In this document: one piece after another, positions 34,825-43,732 of the stretch | Layout: every line of letters begins with the position of its first letter | Position numbering within the stretch: the stretch's first letter is position 1 | Assembly (NCBI GenBank): GCA_947488625.1 | Contig: CANKZR010000003.1 | Location: forward strand, 157,023 to 221,022 | Reading direction: 5' to 3' | Origin: an uncultured Sphingomonadaceae bacterium | GTDB taxonomy: Bacteria > Pseudomonadota > Alphaproteobacteria > Sphingomonadales > Sphingomonadaceae | Length of the DNA stretch: 64,000 nt | Notes under the pieces: model-generated | Seen by the model: only the letters and a program-made list of their open reading frames with translations | What the model was told of the DNA's origin: nothing | Database searches by the model: none | Translations under genes and position numbers: made by a program

Positions 34825-35201
34825 TGGCAATCGACCCGACCAAGCCGTACGATCCCGAGAATATTTTCGCGAAAATCCTGCGCGAGGAAATCCCGTGCAA
34901 CAAGGTGTATGAGGACGAGTGGTCGCTGGCCTTTCACGATATCAACCCGCAGGCCGATGTGCATATCCTCGTCATCCCCAAGGGTGATTATGTTAGCTGG
35001 GACGATTTCTCCGCCAAGGCATCGGCAGACGAGATCGCCGGCTTCGTGCGTGCAGTGGGCCACGTGGCGCGCGAGCAGGGGCTGGTGGTGCGCGGCTATC
35101 GCCTGCTCGGCAACGTGGGGCGCAATGGCGGGCAAGAAGTGCCGCACCTGCATGTCCACCTGTTCGGTGGCGGGCCGCTGGGGCCGATGCTGGCGCGTTG
35201 A
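34824..35201 (+). CDS. HIT-family nucleotide-binding protein (Hint type)
   Basis: 125 residues with the histidine-triad motif PHLHVHLFGG near the C-terminus; the N-terminal half has IFAKILREEIPCNKVYEDEWSLAFHDINPQADVHILVIPK. Hint enzymes hydrolyse nucleoside phosphoramidates. Directly downstream of hisE with an overlapping TAATG start, the usual order in alphaproteobacteria. Confidence 0.95.
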   Translation: MAIDPTKPYDPENIFAKILREEIPCNKVYEDEWSLAFHDINPQADVHILVIPKGDYVSWDDFSAKASADEIAGFVRAVGHVAREQGLVVRGYRLLGNVGRNGGQEVPHLHVHLFGGGPLGPMLAR

Positions 35202-35251
35202 TTGCCCGCCCCGCTGCGACTAGCCTGACCTTCGGTTCGGCAAGTCTCGTT

Positions 35252-35273
35252 CCCCTCCCGCACGCGGGAGGGG
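35252..35273. repeat. REP-like 22-bp palindrome
   Basis: CCCCTCCCGC and GCGGGAGGGG separated by AC form a perfect hairpin in the gap between the HIT gene and ybgC, followed by GGAGGTGGGC. Similar C-rich palindromes followed by GGTGGG are, to my knowledge, scattered in sphingomonad intergenic regions. It could act as a terminator-like or REP element, though there is no T-run. Confidence 0.6.
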
Positions 35274-35366
35274 CTGGAGGTGGGCCAACTCGCCGCTCGA
35301 AAGACTCGTTTCGTCGCCCAACACTAAAATTATAGCGGCAGACAGGCTGTAAGCCGCCGTTCATCT

Positions 35367-35822
35367 ATGGAGAGCCAATTGCAGCCACCCTCTGGCCAAA
35401 TCGAAGGGTCCCGCCACCTTTACCCGGTGCGGGTGTTTTTCGAGGATACCGACCTGTCCGGCATCGCCTACCACGCCAACTACCTGAAATGGTGCGAGCG
35501 CGCCCGCAGCGATCTGCTGCGTGTTCTGGGCATCGACCAGCGCGCCGCTTTCGAAGCGGGTGAGGGGGTTTACGCCGTGTCTGAAGCGCAGATCAAATGG
35601 CGCCGCCCGGCAAAGCTGGATGATGAACTGGTGGTCACTACGCGGGCTTTGGAACTACGGGCCGCCAGTGCGCGTATGGAACAGCGTGTGCTGCGCGGAG
35701 AGGAACTGCTTGCCGAAGTGGACATCGTAGCCGCATTCGTTACCCCCGAAGGCCGTCCGCGTCGCCAGCCCGATGACTGGCGCCGTGCATTCGAACATTT
35801 TGCTGCGAAAGACCCTGAATGA
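35367..35822 (+). CDS. ybgC: Tol-Pal-associated acyl-CoA thioesterase YbgC
   Basis: 151-residue hot-dog thioesterase, first gene of the tol-pal operon. Signature HLYPVRVFFEDTDLSGIAYHANYLKWCERARSDLLR with the catalytic Asp in the EDTD turn and the following Tyr-His. YbgC proteins hydrolyse acyl-CoA or acyl-ACP and associate with phospholipid-synthesis enzymes. The end overlaps tolQ by four bases (ATGA). Confidence 0.96.
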   Translation: MESQLQPPSGQIEGSRHLYPVRVFFEDTDLSGIAYHANYLKWCERARSDLLRVLGIDQRAAFEAGEGVYAVSEAQIKWRRPAKLDDELVVTTRALELRAASARMEQRVLRGEELLAEVDIVAAFVTPEGRPRRQPDDWRRAFEHFAAKDPE

Positions 35823-36514
35823 CTGTGCTGGACCTGCTTGCCGTTTCCGCTCCTACCCGGCTCGACCCTGTCGAACTGTTCTTCGATGCCGATATCGTCG
35901 TGCAACTCGTGATCGTCGGCCTGATCCTGGCCTCGATCTGGACCTGGGCGATCATCATCGGTTTCTCGATGCGCATGGGCAAGACGCGGCGCGCCTGCGA
36001 TGCGTTCGAGGAAGATTTCTGGACCAACGAGGACACCGATGGCGTGCTGGATGCGCGCCGCCGGAAGGACAACCCTTCCGCCCGCGTCGCCAATGCCGGA
36101 ATTGCCGAGTTTCGCCGCAGTCACAAGGCGGGCCTGAAAGACCCGGTCGCCGCACGTGGCCGCGTGGCGCAGGCCTTGGAAGGACAGGTGGCGAACGAGT
36201 CCGACAGGCTGGCCAACCGCCTCAACTTCCTGGCCACCACAGGCTCCGTCGCGCCGTTCGTCGGCCTGTTCGGCACCGTCTGGGGTATCATGAACAGTTT
36301 CTTCCAGATCGGCATGCAGCAGAACAGCTCGCTGGCCGTGGTGGCGCCCGGTATTGCAGAAGCGCTATTCGCGACCGCTATCGGCCTGTTCGCCGCCATT
36401 CCTGCCGTTATCGCCTATAACCGCCTGTCGAACACCGTGAACGGGTTCGAGGCGCGGCTGCATCGCTTCGGAGACCGTGTGCACGCAGCCGTCAGCCGCG
36501 AGATGGAGCGCTAG
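35819..36514 (+). CDS. tolQ: TolQ proton-channel subunit
   Basis: 231 residues, three membrane helices (about 22-44, 135-157, 172-195). Together with TolR it uses the proton gradient to energise TolA for outer-membrane invagination at division. The conserved VAPFVGLFGTVWGIMNSF and VVAPGIAEALFATAIGLFAAIPAV blocks are clear. It is coupled to ybgC by an ATGA overlap, and tolR starts three bases after its end. Confidence 0.97.
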   Translation: MTVLDLLAVSAPTRLDPVELFFDADIVVQLVIVGLILASIWTWAIIIGFSMRMGKTRRACDAFEEDFWTNEDTDGVLDARRRKDNPSARVANAGIAEFRRSHKAGLKDPVAARGRVAQALEGQVANESDRLANRLNFLATTGSVAPFVGLFGTVWGIMNSFFQIGMQQNSSLAVVAPGIAEALFATAIGLFAAIPAVIAYNRLSNTVNGFEARLHRFGDRVHAAVSREMER

Positions 36515-36517
36515 GCG

Positions 36518-36964
36518 ATGGGCATGGGCGTCATGTCCTCCAGCCGCAGAGGCCGTTCCGGGCGCCGCACGCCGATGGCCGAGATCAACGTCACGCCGTT
36601 CGTCGACGTGATGCTGGTGCTGCTGATCATCTTCATGGTTACGGCCCCGCTGCTGGCGAGCGGCGTGCCGGTGGAATTGCCCGAAAGCCGCGCCAATCCG
36701 CTGGACCAGGATCCCGAACAGGTTACCATTGCGCTGGATCGCGAAGGATTTATCTACCTTGATGACCTGCAGGTGGAAGATGGCGCGTTGCCGGATGCGC
36801 TGGATGCGATTTCCGGCCCGGAAGGTGCGCAGAAACCGCTGATCAACCTGCGCGCCGATACCGCGCTTGATTATGGCCGGGTAATGGCCGTGATGGGGGA
36901 ACTGAACCGTGCGGGTTTCAACTCCATCTCGCTGGTCACCACCAGTTCAGCCGAAGCCCCATAG
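36518..36964 (+). CDS. tolR: TolR stator protein
   Basis: 148 residues with one N-terminal membrane helix (about 25-46) that contains the functional Asp (VTPFVDVMLVLLIIFMVT). The periplasmic domain (LPESRANPLDQDPEQVTIALDREGFIYLDD) is standard ExbD/TolR type. A basic leader SSRRGRSGRRTPMAEIN precedes the helix, as usual. Nine bases separate it from tolA. Confidence 0.97.
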   Translation: MGMGVMSSSRRGRSGRRTPMAEINVTPFVDVMLVLLIIFMVTAPLLASGVPVELPESRANPLDQDPEQVTIALDREGFIYLDDLQVEDGALPDALDAISGPEGAQKPLINLRADTALDYGRVMAVMGELNRAGFNSISLVTTSSAEAP

Positions 36965-36976
36965 GCAGATGGCTTG

Positions 36977-37792
36977 ATGGCCATGTTCGCCGATCTTTCC
37001 CGTGAAGAACGCGTGGGGCTGGGAGCCGCTGCGGTGGCGCATGTTGCGCTGGCGGCGGCGCTGGCCTTCCATGCCACGCGCGAACCGCCCGATTTCACTC
37101 CACCGGAACGTATCGACGTAAATCTTGCGAGCGAAATCAGCCTCACGTCCACGGCTCCCGATCCTAGTGCTCAGCCTGCTGCATCGCTCGCGCCCGAAAT
37201 TGCAGACATGCCGCGGGCCGCGCAGGATCCTGTTACCGCGCCTCCTGCAGAGCCAGTGGAACGCCCGGTAACAACGCCGCCACCACGTCCGGCGGCGCGC
37301 AGCACGCCTGCCCCTACACCAGCGCCGCAACCTACGCGCCGTGCCGAACAGACGCCTGCGCCAAGACCCACCGCTACCGCTACCCAGCGGGCACAGGGCA
37401 GCCGATTGAGCGACGACTTCCTTCAGGGCACCAGCGATGCGAGCGGCGACCGCGGTTCCCCCGCGCAAACTGTCGGCCCTGCACAGCAGTCTTCGATTGA
37501 GCAGGCGATCATTCGCCAGCTACGACCGCACTGGTCGCCGCCATCGGGCATCGAGGTTGAACAACTGGTAACGGTGGTTCGCTTTCGGCTGAACCGCGAC
37601 GGTTCATTGTCGGGCGCGCCGGAGGTGCTGCGTACAAACGGCGTTACTGACGGCAACCGCACGCAGGTCAGCCGACATCAGGAACAGGCTGTTCGTGCGG
37701 TTAGACTTGCCGCCCCGTTCAATTTGCCCGAACAGTATTATTCAGGATGGCGTATTATCACGTCCAACTTCGACAATAGGCTTGCCCAATGA
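36977..37792 (+). CDS. tolA: TolA-like energy transducer
   Basis: About 271 residues: a short N-terminal membrane helix (about 17-34), a Pro/Thr-rich middle in place of the long helical stalk of E. coli TolA (many PAP/PTP repeats), and a C-terminal TonB/TolA-like domain (SSIEQAIIRQLRPHWSPPSG, then VVRFRLNRDGSLSGAPEVL). It bridges TolQR to TolB/Pal. The ATG at 36977 is preferred over the TTG just before it. ATGA overlap with tolB. Confidence 0.92.
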   Translation: MAMFADLSREERVGLGAAAVAHVALAAALAFHATREPPDFTPPERIDVNLASEISLTSTAPDPSAQPAASLAPEIADMPRAAQDPVTAPPAEPVERPVTTPPPRPAARSTPAPTPAPQPTRRAEQTPAPRPTATATQRAQGSRLSDDFLQGTSDASGDRGSPAQTVGPAQQSSIEQAIIRQLRPHWSPPSGIEVEQLVTVVRFRLNRDGSLSGAPEVLRTNGVTDGNRTQVSRHQEQAVRAVRLAAPFNLPEQYYSGWRIITSNFDNRLAQ

Positions 37793-39213
37793 TCCGAACC
37801 CGACTTCTCGCTTCGCTTACCTCGGCTGCAATCGCGCTGATGGCTATCCCTGCCGCCGCGCAGGACAGTGACCTGGCAACCGATCTCGATCCGGCGACAA
37901 TCGGTGCCAACGATGTGGAACAGGTTGATGTCGAGGATAGCGGAGAAGGTATTTCAGTTACCGTGACCGCCGACGCGTGGCAGGACCTTGGCATCGCCAT
38001 CGCCAGTTTCGCCACCAACCGCGACGAGCCGACGCCTGCCAATGCGCAAGGTACGGCTGCGCTGGGCCATGAGCTGGCGCGCGTCGTGTTCAATGATCTG
38101 CGCTTCAACGGTCTGTTCCGTCCGGTTGGCCCCGATGCGCTGCCGCGCCCCAGCTACGGCGAAATTACCGATCCTGCCTGGCCGACATGGCGCGGGCGTT
38201 CGGCAGAAATGCTGGTGCACGGATATGTGCGCAACAACGAGGATGGTCGCTTGACCGTTGGCTGCTACCTTTACGACGTGGCCTTGCAAAGCGAGCTGGT
38301 GCGCGAAGGCTGGGTGGTGAACCCCAGCGAATGGCGCCGCGCTGCGCACAAGTGCGCGGACCTTGTCTATTCGCGCTTGTCCGGCGAAGACCCCTTCTTC
38401 GACAGCCGCATCGCCTACATCGCCGAGACCGGGCCAAAGGATAACCGGATCAAGCGACTGGCGATCATGGATAGCGACGGGGCAAACCACCGCTTCATCA
38501 CCAATGGCCAGTCCACCGCGCTAACCCCGCGCTATTCTCCCGACTATTCCAAGATCGCTTACCTGTCCTATGTCGACGGCAATCCGCGCATCTATGTCTA
38601 TGATATCGGGACAGGGCGGCAGACGCTGGTAACGCAGAGCAGCAATCCCACCTTTGCTCCGCGCTGGAGCCCGGATGGACGCTGGATCCTCTATTCGATG
38701 GCCGTAGGCGGCAATACCGACATCTATCGCGTGTCTTCCAGCGGTGGCGGCACGCCGGAACGCCTGACAACCAGCCCGGCGATCGAGGTGGGCGGTTCCT
38801 ATTCCCCTGATGGCCGCCAGATCGTGTTCGAAAGCGATCAGTCGGGTGCGCAGCAGTGCTACGTGATGAATGCCGACGGGTCGGGCCAGCGCCGCATCAG
38901 TTTCGGCGGTGGCCGATGCGCCACGCCGGAATGGAGTCCGCGCGGCGACCAGATCGCTTTCACCCGCATTGCAGGCGACTTCAACATCGCGGTAATGACC
39001 CCGCAGGGCCGCAATATGCGCGTTCTTACCAATGCCTGGCATGACGAGGCGCCGACATGGGCGCCCAATGGCCGCATCATCCAGTTTTTCCGCACCGAAC
39101 GTGGCAGCGGCGATACGTCGATCTGGCAGGTAGATCTTACCGGCGAGAACGAGCGCCGCCTGCGTACGCCGGTCGGAGCGTCAGACCCGGCCTGGGGACC
39201 GGTTTTGCCATAA
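37789..39213 (+). CDS. tolB: TolB periplasmic beta-propeller protein
   Basis: 474 residues: signal peptide (ends PAAAQ, about 24), N-terminal alpha/beta domain containing the Pal-competing region, then a six-bladed propeller with repeated YSPDG/WSPDG motifs (for example ALTPRYSPDYSKIAYLS, FAPRWSPDGRWILY, VGGSYSPDGRQIVFESD). Coupled to tolA by an ATGA overlap; pal follows after about 70 bases. Confidence 0.98.
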   Translation: MIRTRLLASLTSAAIALMAIPAAAQDSDLATDLDPATIGANDVEQVDVEDSGEGISVTVTADAWQDLGIAIASFATNRDEPTPANAQGTAALGHELARVVFNDLRFNGLFRPVGPDALPRPSYGEITDPAWPTWRGRSAEMLVHGYVRNNEDGRLTVGCYLYDVALQSELVREGWVVNPSEWRRAAHKCADLVYSRLSGEDPFFDSRIAYIAETGPKDNRIKRLAIMDSDGANHRFITNGQSTALTPRYSPDYSKIAYLSYVDGNPRIYVYDIGTGRQTLVTQSSNPTFAPRWSPDGRWILYSMAVGGNTDIYRVSSSGGGTPERLTTSPAIEVGGSYSPDGRQIVFESDQSGAQQCYVMNADGSGQRRISFGGGRCATPEWSPRGDQIAFTRIAGDFNIAVMTPQGRNMRVLTNAWHDEAPTWAPNGRIIQFFRTERGSGDTSIWQVDLTGENERRLRTPVGASDPAWGPVLP

Positions 39214-39284
39214 GTGCGTTAGTTCCCCACAGGGCAGCAAAAACAGCACCCCGTTCGTCACTCTGGTTCAAGGAGAGCCATATA

Positions 39285-39803
39285 ATGAATCGCCTGATTA
39301 TCGCCGTAACACTTTCCAGCGCACTGGCACTGGGTGCCTGCAAGAAGGAGCCGCCCGAAATGGCGCCACCTCCGCCGCAGAACACCATGCCAACGCCCAC
39401 CCCCACGCCTGCGCAGACGCCTATGGCTGCGCAGCCCGGATCGCAATCGCACTTCGCCATGGCCATGTCCGGCGCGGATACGATTTATTTCGATACCGAC
39501 GCGTCCAACATCGATGCCGAAGATCAGGCTGCATTGCGTCGCCAGGCCGAATACCTGCTGCAATACACCAATGCCCGCGCCACGGTCGAAGGCCACGCCG
39601 ACGAGCGCGGTACGCGCGACTACAACCTTGCACTGGGTGAGCGCCGGGCCTACTCGGCGAAGAACTACCTCGTCAGCCTGGGTGTGCCGGAAAGCCGTTT
39701 GCGCACGGTAAGTTATGGTGAGGAACGTCCGGTCGCCACTGGATCGAATGAATCCGCCTGGGCACGCAATCGCCGCGCCGTGACGGTGATGATCCAGAAC
39801 TGA
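39285..39803 (+). CDS. pal: peptidoglycan-associated lipoprotein Pal
   Basis: 172-residue outer-membrane lipoprotein. Lipobox LALGACKK (Cys about 19), Pro-rich linker, then an OmpA-like domain whose diaminopimelate-binding motif is VEGHADERGTRDYNLALGERRA. AGGAGAG precedes the ATG. Last gene of the Tol-Pal cluster. Confidence 0.98.
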   Translation: MNRLIIAVTLSSALALGACKKEPPEMAPPPPQNTMPTPTPTPAQTPMAAQPGSQSHFAMAMSGADTIYFDTDASNIDAEDQAALRRQAEYLLQYTNARATVEGHADERGTRDYNLALGERRAYSAKNYLVSLGVPESRLRTVSYGEERPVATGSNESAWARNRRAVTVMIQN

Positions 39804-39804
39804 T

Positions 39805-39984
39805 CTAGCGGATCAGGCCAGACAGGACCGGCAGAAACCGGTCAACCGCGGGCGCGGCGACCTGGGTCGCCGCGCCCGTATGCGTCGTGATCGACTGATA
39901 ATCGGCAGCAGGCGTCGCAAACAGCGTAAAGGCTGCCATGGCGAACACGGAAAGGGCGACGGAGATGGAGAGCGGTTTGCTCAT
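39805..39984 (-). CDS. 59-residue small secreted or membrane protein
   Basis: MSKPLSISVALSVFAMAAFTLFATPAADYQS: a signal-peptide-like hydrophobic start, then a short Thr/Ala/Pro-rich region. It stops one base after the pal stop on the opposite strand. The ATG at 39984 is the first that gives a signal peptide; the frame can be extended upstream but that part looks non-coding. No family known. A TGCAAT/ATTGCA inverted repeat lies in its upstream region. Confidence 0.5.
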   Translation of the reverse strand: MSKPLSISVALSVFAMAAFTLFATPAADYQSITTHTGAATQVAAPAVDRFLPVLSGLIR

Positions 39985-40038
39985 GACTGTCCTGCTTCGA
40001 TTTCTGTTTGCAACCAACATAAGCATTAAATCCCATGG

Positions 40039-40057
40039 TGCAATGCAGCAAATTGCA
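40039..40057. promoter_or_regulatory. TGCAAT-N7-ATTGCA inverted repeat
   Basis: Perfect six-base arms (40039-40044 and 40052-40057) around seven bases (GCAGCAA). It lies in an A/T-rich gap between the divergent small gene (39805-39984) and the J-domain gene (40176). TGC-rich dyads of this kind are reminiscent of PhaR-type sites, but no pha gene is adjacent; the binding protein is unknown. Confidence 0.35.
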
Positions 40058-40175
40058 TGAATTTGTATCAAATCTGTGAAGTTGACGTCGTTTCGAACGA
40101 TTTGAAGCAATCGGTTCACGCGGGGTCGATCGCGTCCTATATGGGCCCGATGCATTCCTTTCGGATTTCACATTG

Positions 40176-40709
40176 ATGGCCCGTTCAGGCCGATCGAACG
40201 ACTGGGGATTTCCCCGCTGGCGCGGCTACGAAGACGGGCGCGAAGCCGTGGAGGTGCGCATCTGCGACCGTCATGGCTGCGATCAGGCAGGCAATTGCCC
40301 TGCGCCGAAAAGCCCGAATAGCCCCGATCGCTGGTATTTCTGCGAGAAGCACGCTGCTGAATACAACAAGGGCTGGGATTACTTCCAGGGTCTGGACAAA
40401 GAAGAGGCGGCAAACCGTGCCAAGGCAGAGCAGGCGGAAAGCGCCGGTTATGCCGAATCGCAGCATTACGGCTGGAGCACCAGTGGCGATGGCTCTCGCA
40501 GCGCCGACGAGATGCGCGCGCTCGAAGTATTTGAACTGGAAGCCGACGCCGATTTCCAGGCGATCAAGCGCGAGTGGCGTGCTCGCGCAAAGAAGGTGCA
40601 TCCCGATGTAAAGCCCGGCGATGCCGAGGCTGCGGACGAATTCCAGAAATTGCAACTGGCCTATGAAGTTCTCAAGGCAGCCGAGGAACGGCGCGAGTGG
40701 AAGGGTTAA
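40176..40709 (+). CDS. J-domain protein with unusual N-terminal Cys/His region
   Basis: About 177 residues. The C-terminal ~60 residues form a J domain: ALEVFELEADADFQAIKREWRARAKKVHPDVKPG carries the HPD motif that stimulates Hsp70 ATPase. The N-terminal half contains CDRHGCDQAGNCPAP and WYFCEKHAAEYNKGW, with cysteines and histidines spaced like a small zinc-binding site. Members of this class occur widely in alphaproteobacteria as DnaJ-like proteins. The substrate is unknown. A long hairpin separates it from the convergent PLP-enzyme gene. Confidence 0.85.
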   Translation: MARSGRSNDWGFPRWRGYEDGREAVEVRICDRHGCDQAGNCPAPKSPNSPDRWYFCEKHAAEYNKGWDYFQGLDKEEAANRAKAEQAESAGYAESQHYGWSTSGDGSRSADEMRALEVFELEADADFQAIKREWRARAKKVHPDVKPGDAEAADEFQKLQLAYEVLKAAEERREWKG

Positions 40710-40764
40710 GACCGACGTCTCCGCTGCCGACGCCTGCCGGAGGCTCCACCTGAAATACAGTCCT

Positions 40765-40796
40765 GCGCCACCACCCTGTTCGCGGGGTGGTGGTGC
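40765..40796. terminator. 12-bp-stem hairpin between convergent genes
   Basis: GCGCCACCACCC (40765-40776) pairs with GGGTGGTGGTGC (40785-40796), one wobble pair, with loop TGTTCGCG. It lies between the convergent J-domain and PLP-enzyme genes; only a weak T-run (GTTTT) follows on the plus strand after eight bases. Likely a bidirectional terminator or mRNA end-stabiliser. Confidence 0.55.
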
Positions 40797-40814
40797 AGAG
40801 CGTTTTCAGCAGAG

Positions 40815-42158
40815 TCAGACCTCTTCCAGCGCCTGTTCGAAATCGGCGATCAGATCATCCGCATCCTCGATACCGATGGAGATGCGCACGAGATTGTCCG
40901 AAATGCCCAGTTCCGCGCGTCGTCTTTCGGCAACGGAAAGGTGTGTCATGCTGGCAGGATGGCTGGCCAGCGTCTCTGTGCCGCCGAGGCTGACGGCCAG
41001 CTTGGCGACTTTCAGCGCATCCAGGAAGCGGAAGCATTCCGCCTCTCCACCCTTGATGAAAACGGAGAAGGTGGAGCCGGCGCCCAGACAGTGGCGATCA
41101 TAGATATCCTGCTGCCGCTCGTCCTCGATCATTCCGAGGTAACCCAACCCTTCCACCTTGGGATGTTTCTTCAGCATGGCGCAAACCTTGGCCGCATTCT
41201 CGCCCGCGCGCTGCATGCGCAGTTCCACGGTCTCCAGACTGCGCAACAGCATCCACGCTGTATTGGGGTCTGCAATACCGCCCATCGTGTTGCGCAGCGC
41301 GCGAATGGCATCGATCCATTTCTTGCGACCTGAAACGCTGCCCGCAACGAGATCGGAATGACCGCCTACATATTTGGTGAGCGAGTAGATCACCAGATCC
41401 GCCCCCTGGTCCAGCGGGCGCTGCCACAGCGGACCGAGGAAGGTGTTGTCGATAGCGATGGGGCAGCGCTCGGGATCGAAATGCGCATCGCGCGCTTCCT
41501 TCACGGCTTCGATATCCACCAGCGCATTGGTGGGGTTGCCAGGGCTTTCCAGGTAGATCAGCGGCACTTCGCCGCCCTGTTCCTCTGCCTTGGCCTTCGC
41601 CTCGCGCATTACCTCGTCCAGCTTCTCGCGACTGGCCCCTGCGGGGAAGGCGATGTAGGTGACGCCGTATTTCGCCATCACCTTGGCAACGAAACCTTCG
41701 GATGCCGCATATAGCGGCCCGGAGTGCACGATCACATCGCCCGCGTTGCAGGCGGCCAGGATCAGCACGGCAATCGCCGTCATGCCGCTGGAGAAGCACA
41801 GTGCGTCCTCCGCCCCGTCCCAGATGGCAAGCCGATCTTCGAGTATCTCCTGGTTAGGCCCGTTGAAGCGTGAATAGACGAGACCTTCCGCGCCGCCTTC
41901 GCGCTTGCCCGTAATGCCTTCGAAATGCCGCTTGCCGGCAGAGGCGCTTTCAAAGGCGAAAGTGCTGGTGAGAAAGATCGGCGGCTTGAGCGAGCCTTCG
42001 GACAGGCTCGGATCGAAACCGTGGCCCATCATCAAGGTGGAGGGCTTCAGTTCGCGCCCGCCGATAGTGGTGACTTCGGGCTTGGGCTTGCGCCGCGGGG
42101 TGGGGGTGTCCACTGCACCCATCGGATCTTGCACGGGATCGTCTTTATGGTCGGCCAT
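40815..42158 (-). CDS. Cys/Met metabolism PLP-dependent enzyme (cystathionine gamma-synthase family)
   Basis: 447 residues, longer than typical MetB (about 390) because of a Pro/Lys-rich N-terminal leader. The PLP-binding lysine is in SLTKYVGGHSD; other family blocks are YSRFNGPNQEILEDRLA, CFSSGMTAIAVLIL and YLESPGNPTNALVDIEAV. The family includes cystathionine gamma-synthase, cystathionine gamma-lyase and methionine gamma-lyase, and residue differences do not allow a choice here. I looked for, and did not find, a SAM riboswitch in the 150-base leader. Confidence 0.88.
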   Translation of the reverse strand: MADHKDDPVQDPMGAVDTPTPRRKPKPEVTTIGGRELKPSTLMMGHGFDPSLSEGSLKPPIFLTSTFAFESASAGKRHFEGITGKREGGAEGLVYSRFNGPNQEILEDRLAIWDGAEDALCFSSGMTAIAVLILAACNAGDVIVHSGPLYAASEGFVAKVMAKYGVTYIAFPAGASREKLDEVMREAKAKAEEQGGEVPLIYLESPGNPTNALVDIEAVKEARDAHFDPERCPIAIDNTFLGPLWQRPLDQGADLVIYSLTKYVGGHSDLVAGSVSGRKKWIDAIRALRNTMGGIADPNTAWMLLRSLETVELRMQRAGENAAKVCAMLKKHPKVEGLGYLGMIEDERQQDIYDRHCLGAGSTFSVFIKGGEAECFRFLDALKVAKLAVSLGGTETLASHPASMTHLSVAERRRAELGISDNLVRISIGIEDADDLIADFEQALEEV

Positions 42159-42265
42159 GGAGAGGCTCCTTCCTCAAGTCTCATCCCTAGGAAGGCAGGG
42201 AGGCGCTGAGAGTTCCGGACCGCCCGCTCCTAACCTCCGCAGGAGCGCATCTGCCCGTTAACCGG

Positions 42266-42277
42266 TTACATCTGTAA
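42266..42277. promoter_or_regulatory. TTACA-TC-TGTAA dyad
   Basis: Perfect five-base arms around TC, in the 149-base gap between the SLC13 permease gene and the PLP-enzyme gene, which are both on the minus strand. It may be an operator for the downstream PLP-enzyme promoter. No specific regulator is proposed. Confidence 0.35.
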
Positions 42278-42307
42278 TTATCTCCGGCGACGCAGAAGCG
42301 CAAGGGG

Positions 42308-43732
42308 TCAGGTGACCAGCGGAGCCAGTGCAAAGACCACGCCCACGATCAGGAATATCCCTGCGACATCCAGCATGAAACCGGCCTTGATAAGGCGAGG
42401 TAAGGCAATTCTTCCGGTGGCCCAGGCAATGGCGTTTGGGCCGGTGCCTGCCGGAAGGATGAAACCCCAGCTAGCCGCCAGCGCCACGGGCATCGCCAAC
42501 AGCAGGGGATCGCCGCCCATCGCAACCGCCAGCGCTGCAACGACGGGCATGAAACCGCTGGCGGTGGCCACGTTGCTGGCAAATTCGGTAATCAGTACCA
42601 CCATCGCCACCAGCGCCAGCGCCACTATGAATAGCGGCACGGTTGAAAGCGGCAGCAACGCGTCGCCAAGCCAGTCGGCAAGGCCCGTGCGCATCATGCC
42701 GCCCGCCAGCGCCAGCCCGCCGCCGAACATCAGCAACACCCCCCAAGGCGCGCGATCTGCCTCGTGCCATTCGAGAAGGCGTCGACCCGAGCCGTCGGGC
42801 AGCACGAACAGCGCCAGGCTGGCGCCGATTGCGATGGTGCCGTCGGTCAGTGAACCTTCGGGCAAGTAGGGCGCGATCCATCCGCGCAGCATCCAAGCGA
42901 CGAAGGTGATCGCGATCACCGGCACCAGCCTGCGCTCCGCCTGCGTCCAGGGTCCGTGCGGATCGATGGACTGGCGCGCGGCGGCGATGTCGAAGGGATG
43001 CTCACTCACCTTCTGAACCCTCGCGATAATCCATGCTGCCAGTGGTATGCCCAGTATGACGATCGGCACGCCGAATGTCGCCCACATGGCAAAGGTGATC
43101 TCGATCCCCGAAATATCGCGTAGCAGTGCTACGCCGATGGCATTGGTGGGCGATCCTATGATCGTGCCAAGCCCGCCCACGCTGGCGGCAAAGGCCAGGC
43201 CCATCGGCAAAGCGCCATAGATCCCCTCCTGGGGCACCGTGCCATCACCCTGCGCGACCCGTCCGCCGTCGAGCACCGCGAGCGCCATTGGCATCATGAT
43301 GAGCGCAGTGGAGGTGTTGGAGATGATATTGGAAAGGATTGCCGCTGCAATCATGAAGCCCAGCAGCAGCCCGGACGTGCCGCCGCGCCCGCCAATGGAA
43401 TCGAGAATGAATGTCGCCAGTCTCCTGTGCAGGCCGGTTCGTTCTATGGCGAGGGCAAGAAATGCACCGCCCAGCAACAGGAAGATGATGGGAGAGTAAT
43501 AGTCGCCCGCCACGTCTCGTGCGCTGCCGCCGCCGCTGAAAGGCAGCACCACGAAAGGCAGCAATCCGGTTACGGTAAGCGGCACGGCCTGTGTCATCCA
43601 CCAGCTGGCCATCCAGCCGACAAGACCCGCCACACGCCATGCCTCGTCGGCCATCCCGCCTGGCGCGGGCAGCAGTACGGTAGCCACGAACAGCGCCGGC
43701 CCAAGCCAGAAACCGATGCCTCTTGCAGTCAT
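42308..43732 (-). CDS. SLC13/DASS family anion permease
   Basis: 474 residues, about eleven membrane helices. Sodium-dependent dicarboxylate or sulfate transporters of the DASS type show the paired SNT motifs; here NIISNTSTALIMMP and the later EFASNVATASGFMP stand at those positions. The substrate (succinate/tartrate-like or sulfate) cannot be determined. Downstream on the same strand lies the PLP enzyme of sulfur-amino-acid metabolism, which might point to a sulfur compound, but that is only proximity. Confidence 0.92.
   Translation of the reverse strand: MTARGIGFWLGPALFVATVLLPAPGGMADEAWRVAGLVGWMASWWMTQAVPLTVTGLLPFVVLPFSGGGSARDVAGDYYSPIIFLLLGGAFLALAIERTGLHRRLATFILDSIGGRGGTSGLLLGFMIAAAILSNIISNTSTALIMMPMALAVLDGGRVAQGDGTVPQEGIYGALPMGLAFAASVGGLGTIIGSPTNAIGVALLRDISGIEITFAMWATFGVPIVILGIPLAAWIIARVQKVSEHPFDIAAARQSIDPHGPWTQAERRLVPVIAITFVAWMLRGWIAPYLPEGSLTDGTIAIGASLALFVLPDGSGRRLLEWHEADRAPWGVLLMFGGGLALAGGMMRTGLADWLGDALLPLSTVPLFIVALALVAMVVLITEFASNVATASGFMPVVAALAVAMGGDPLLLAMPVALAASWGFILPAGTGPNAIAWATGRIALPRLIKAGFMLDVAGIFLIVGVVFALAPLVT

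Noticed and set aside
42159..42307. Possible SAM riboswitch before the PLP sulfur-amino-acid enzyme
   Set aside because: Hairpins are present but the conserved SAM-I/II and SAH core sequences are not.
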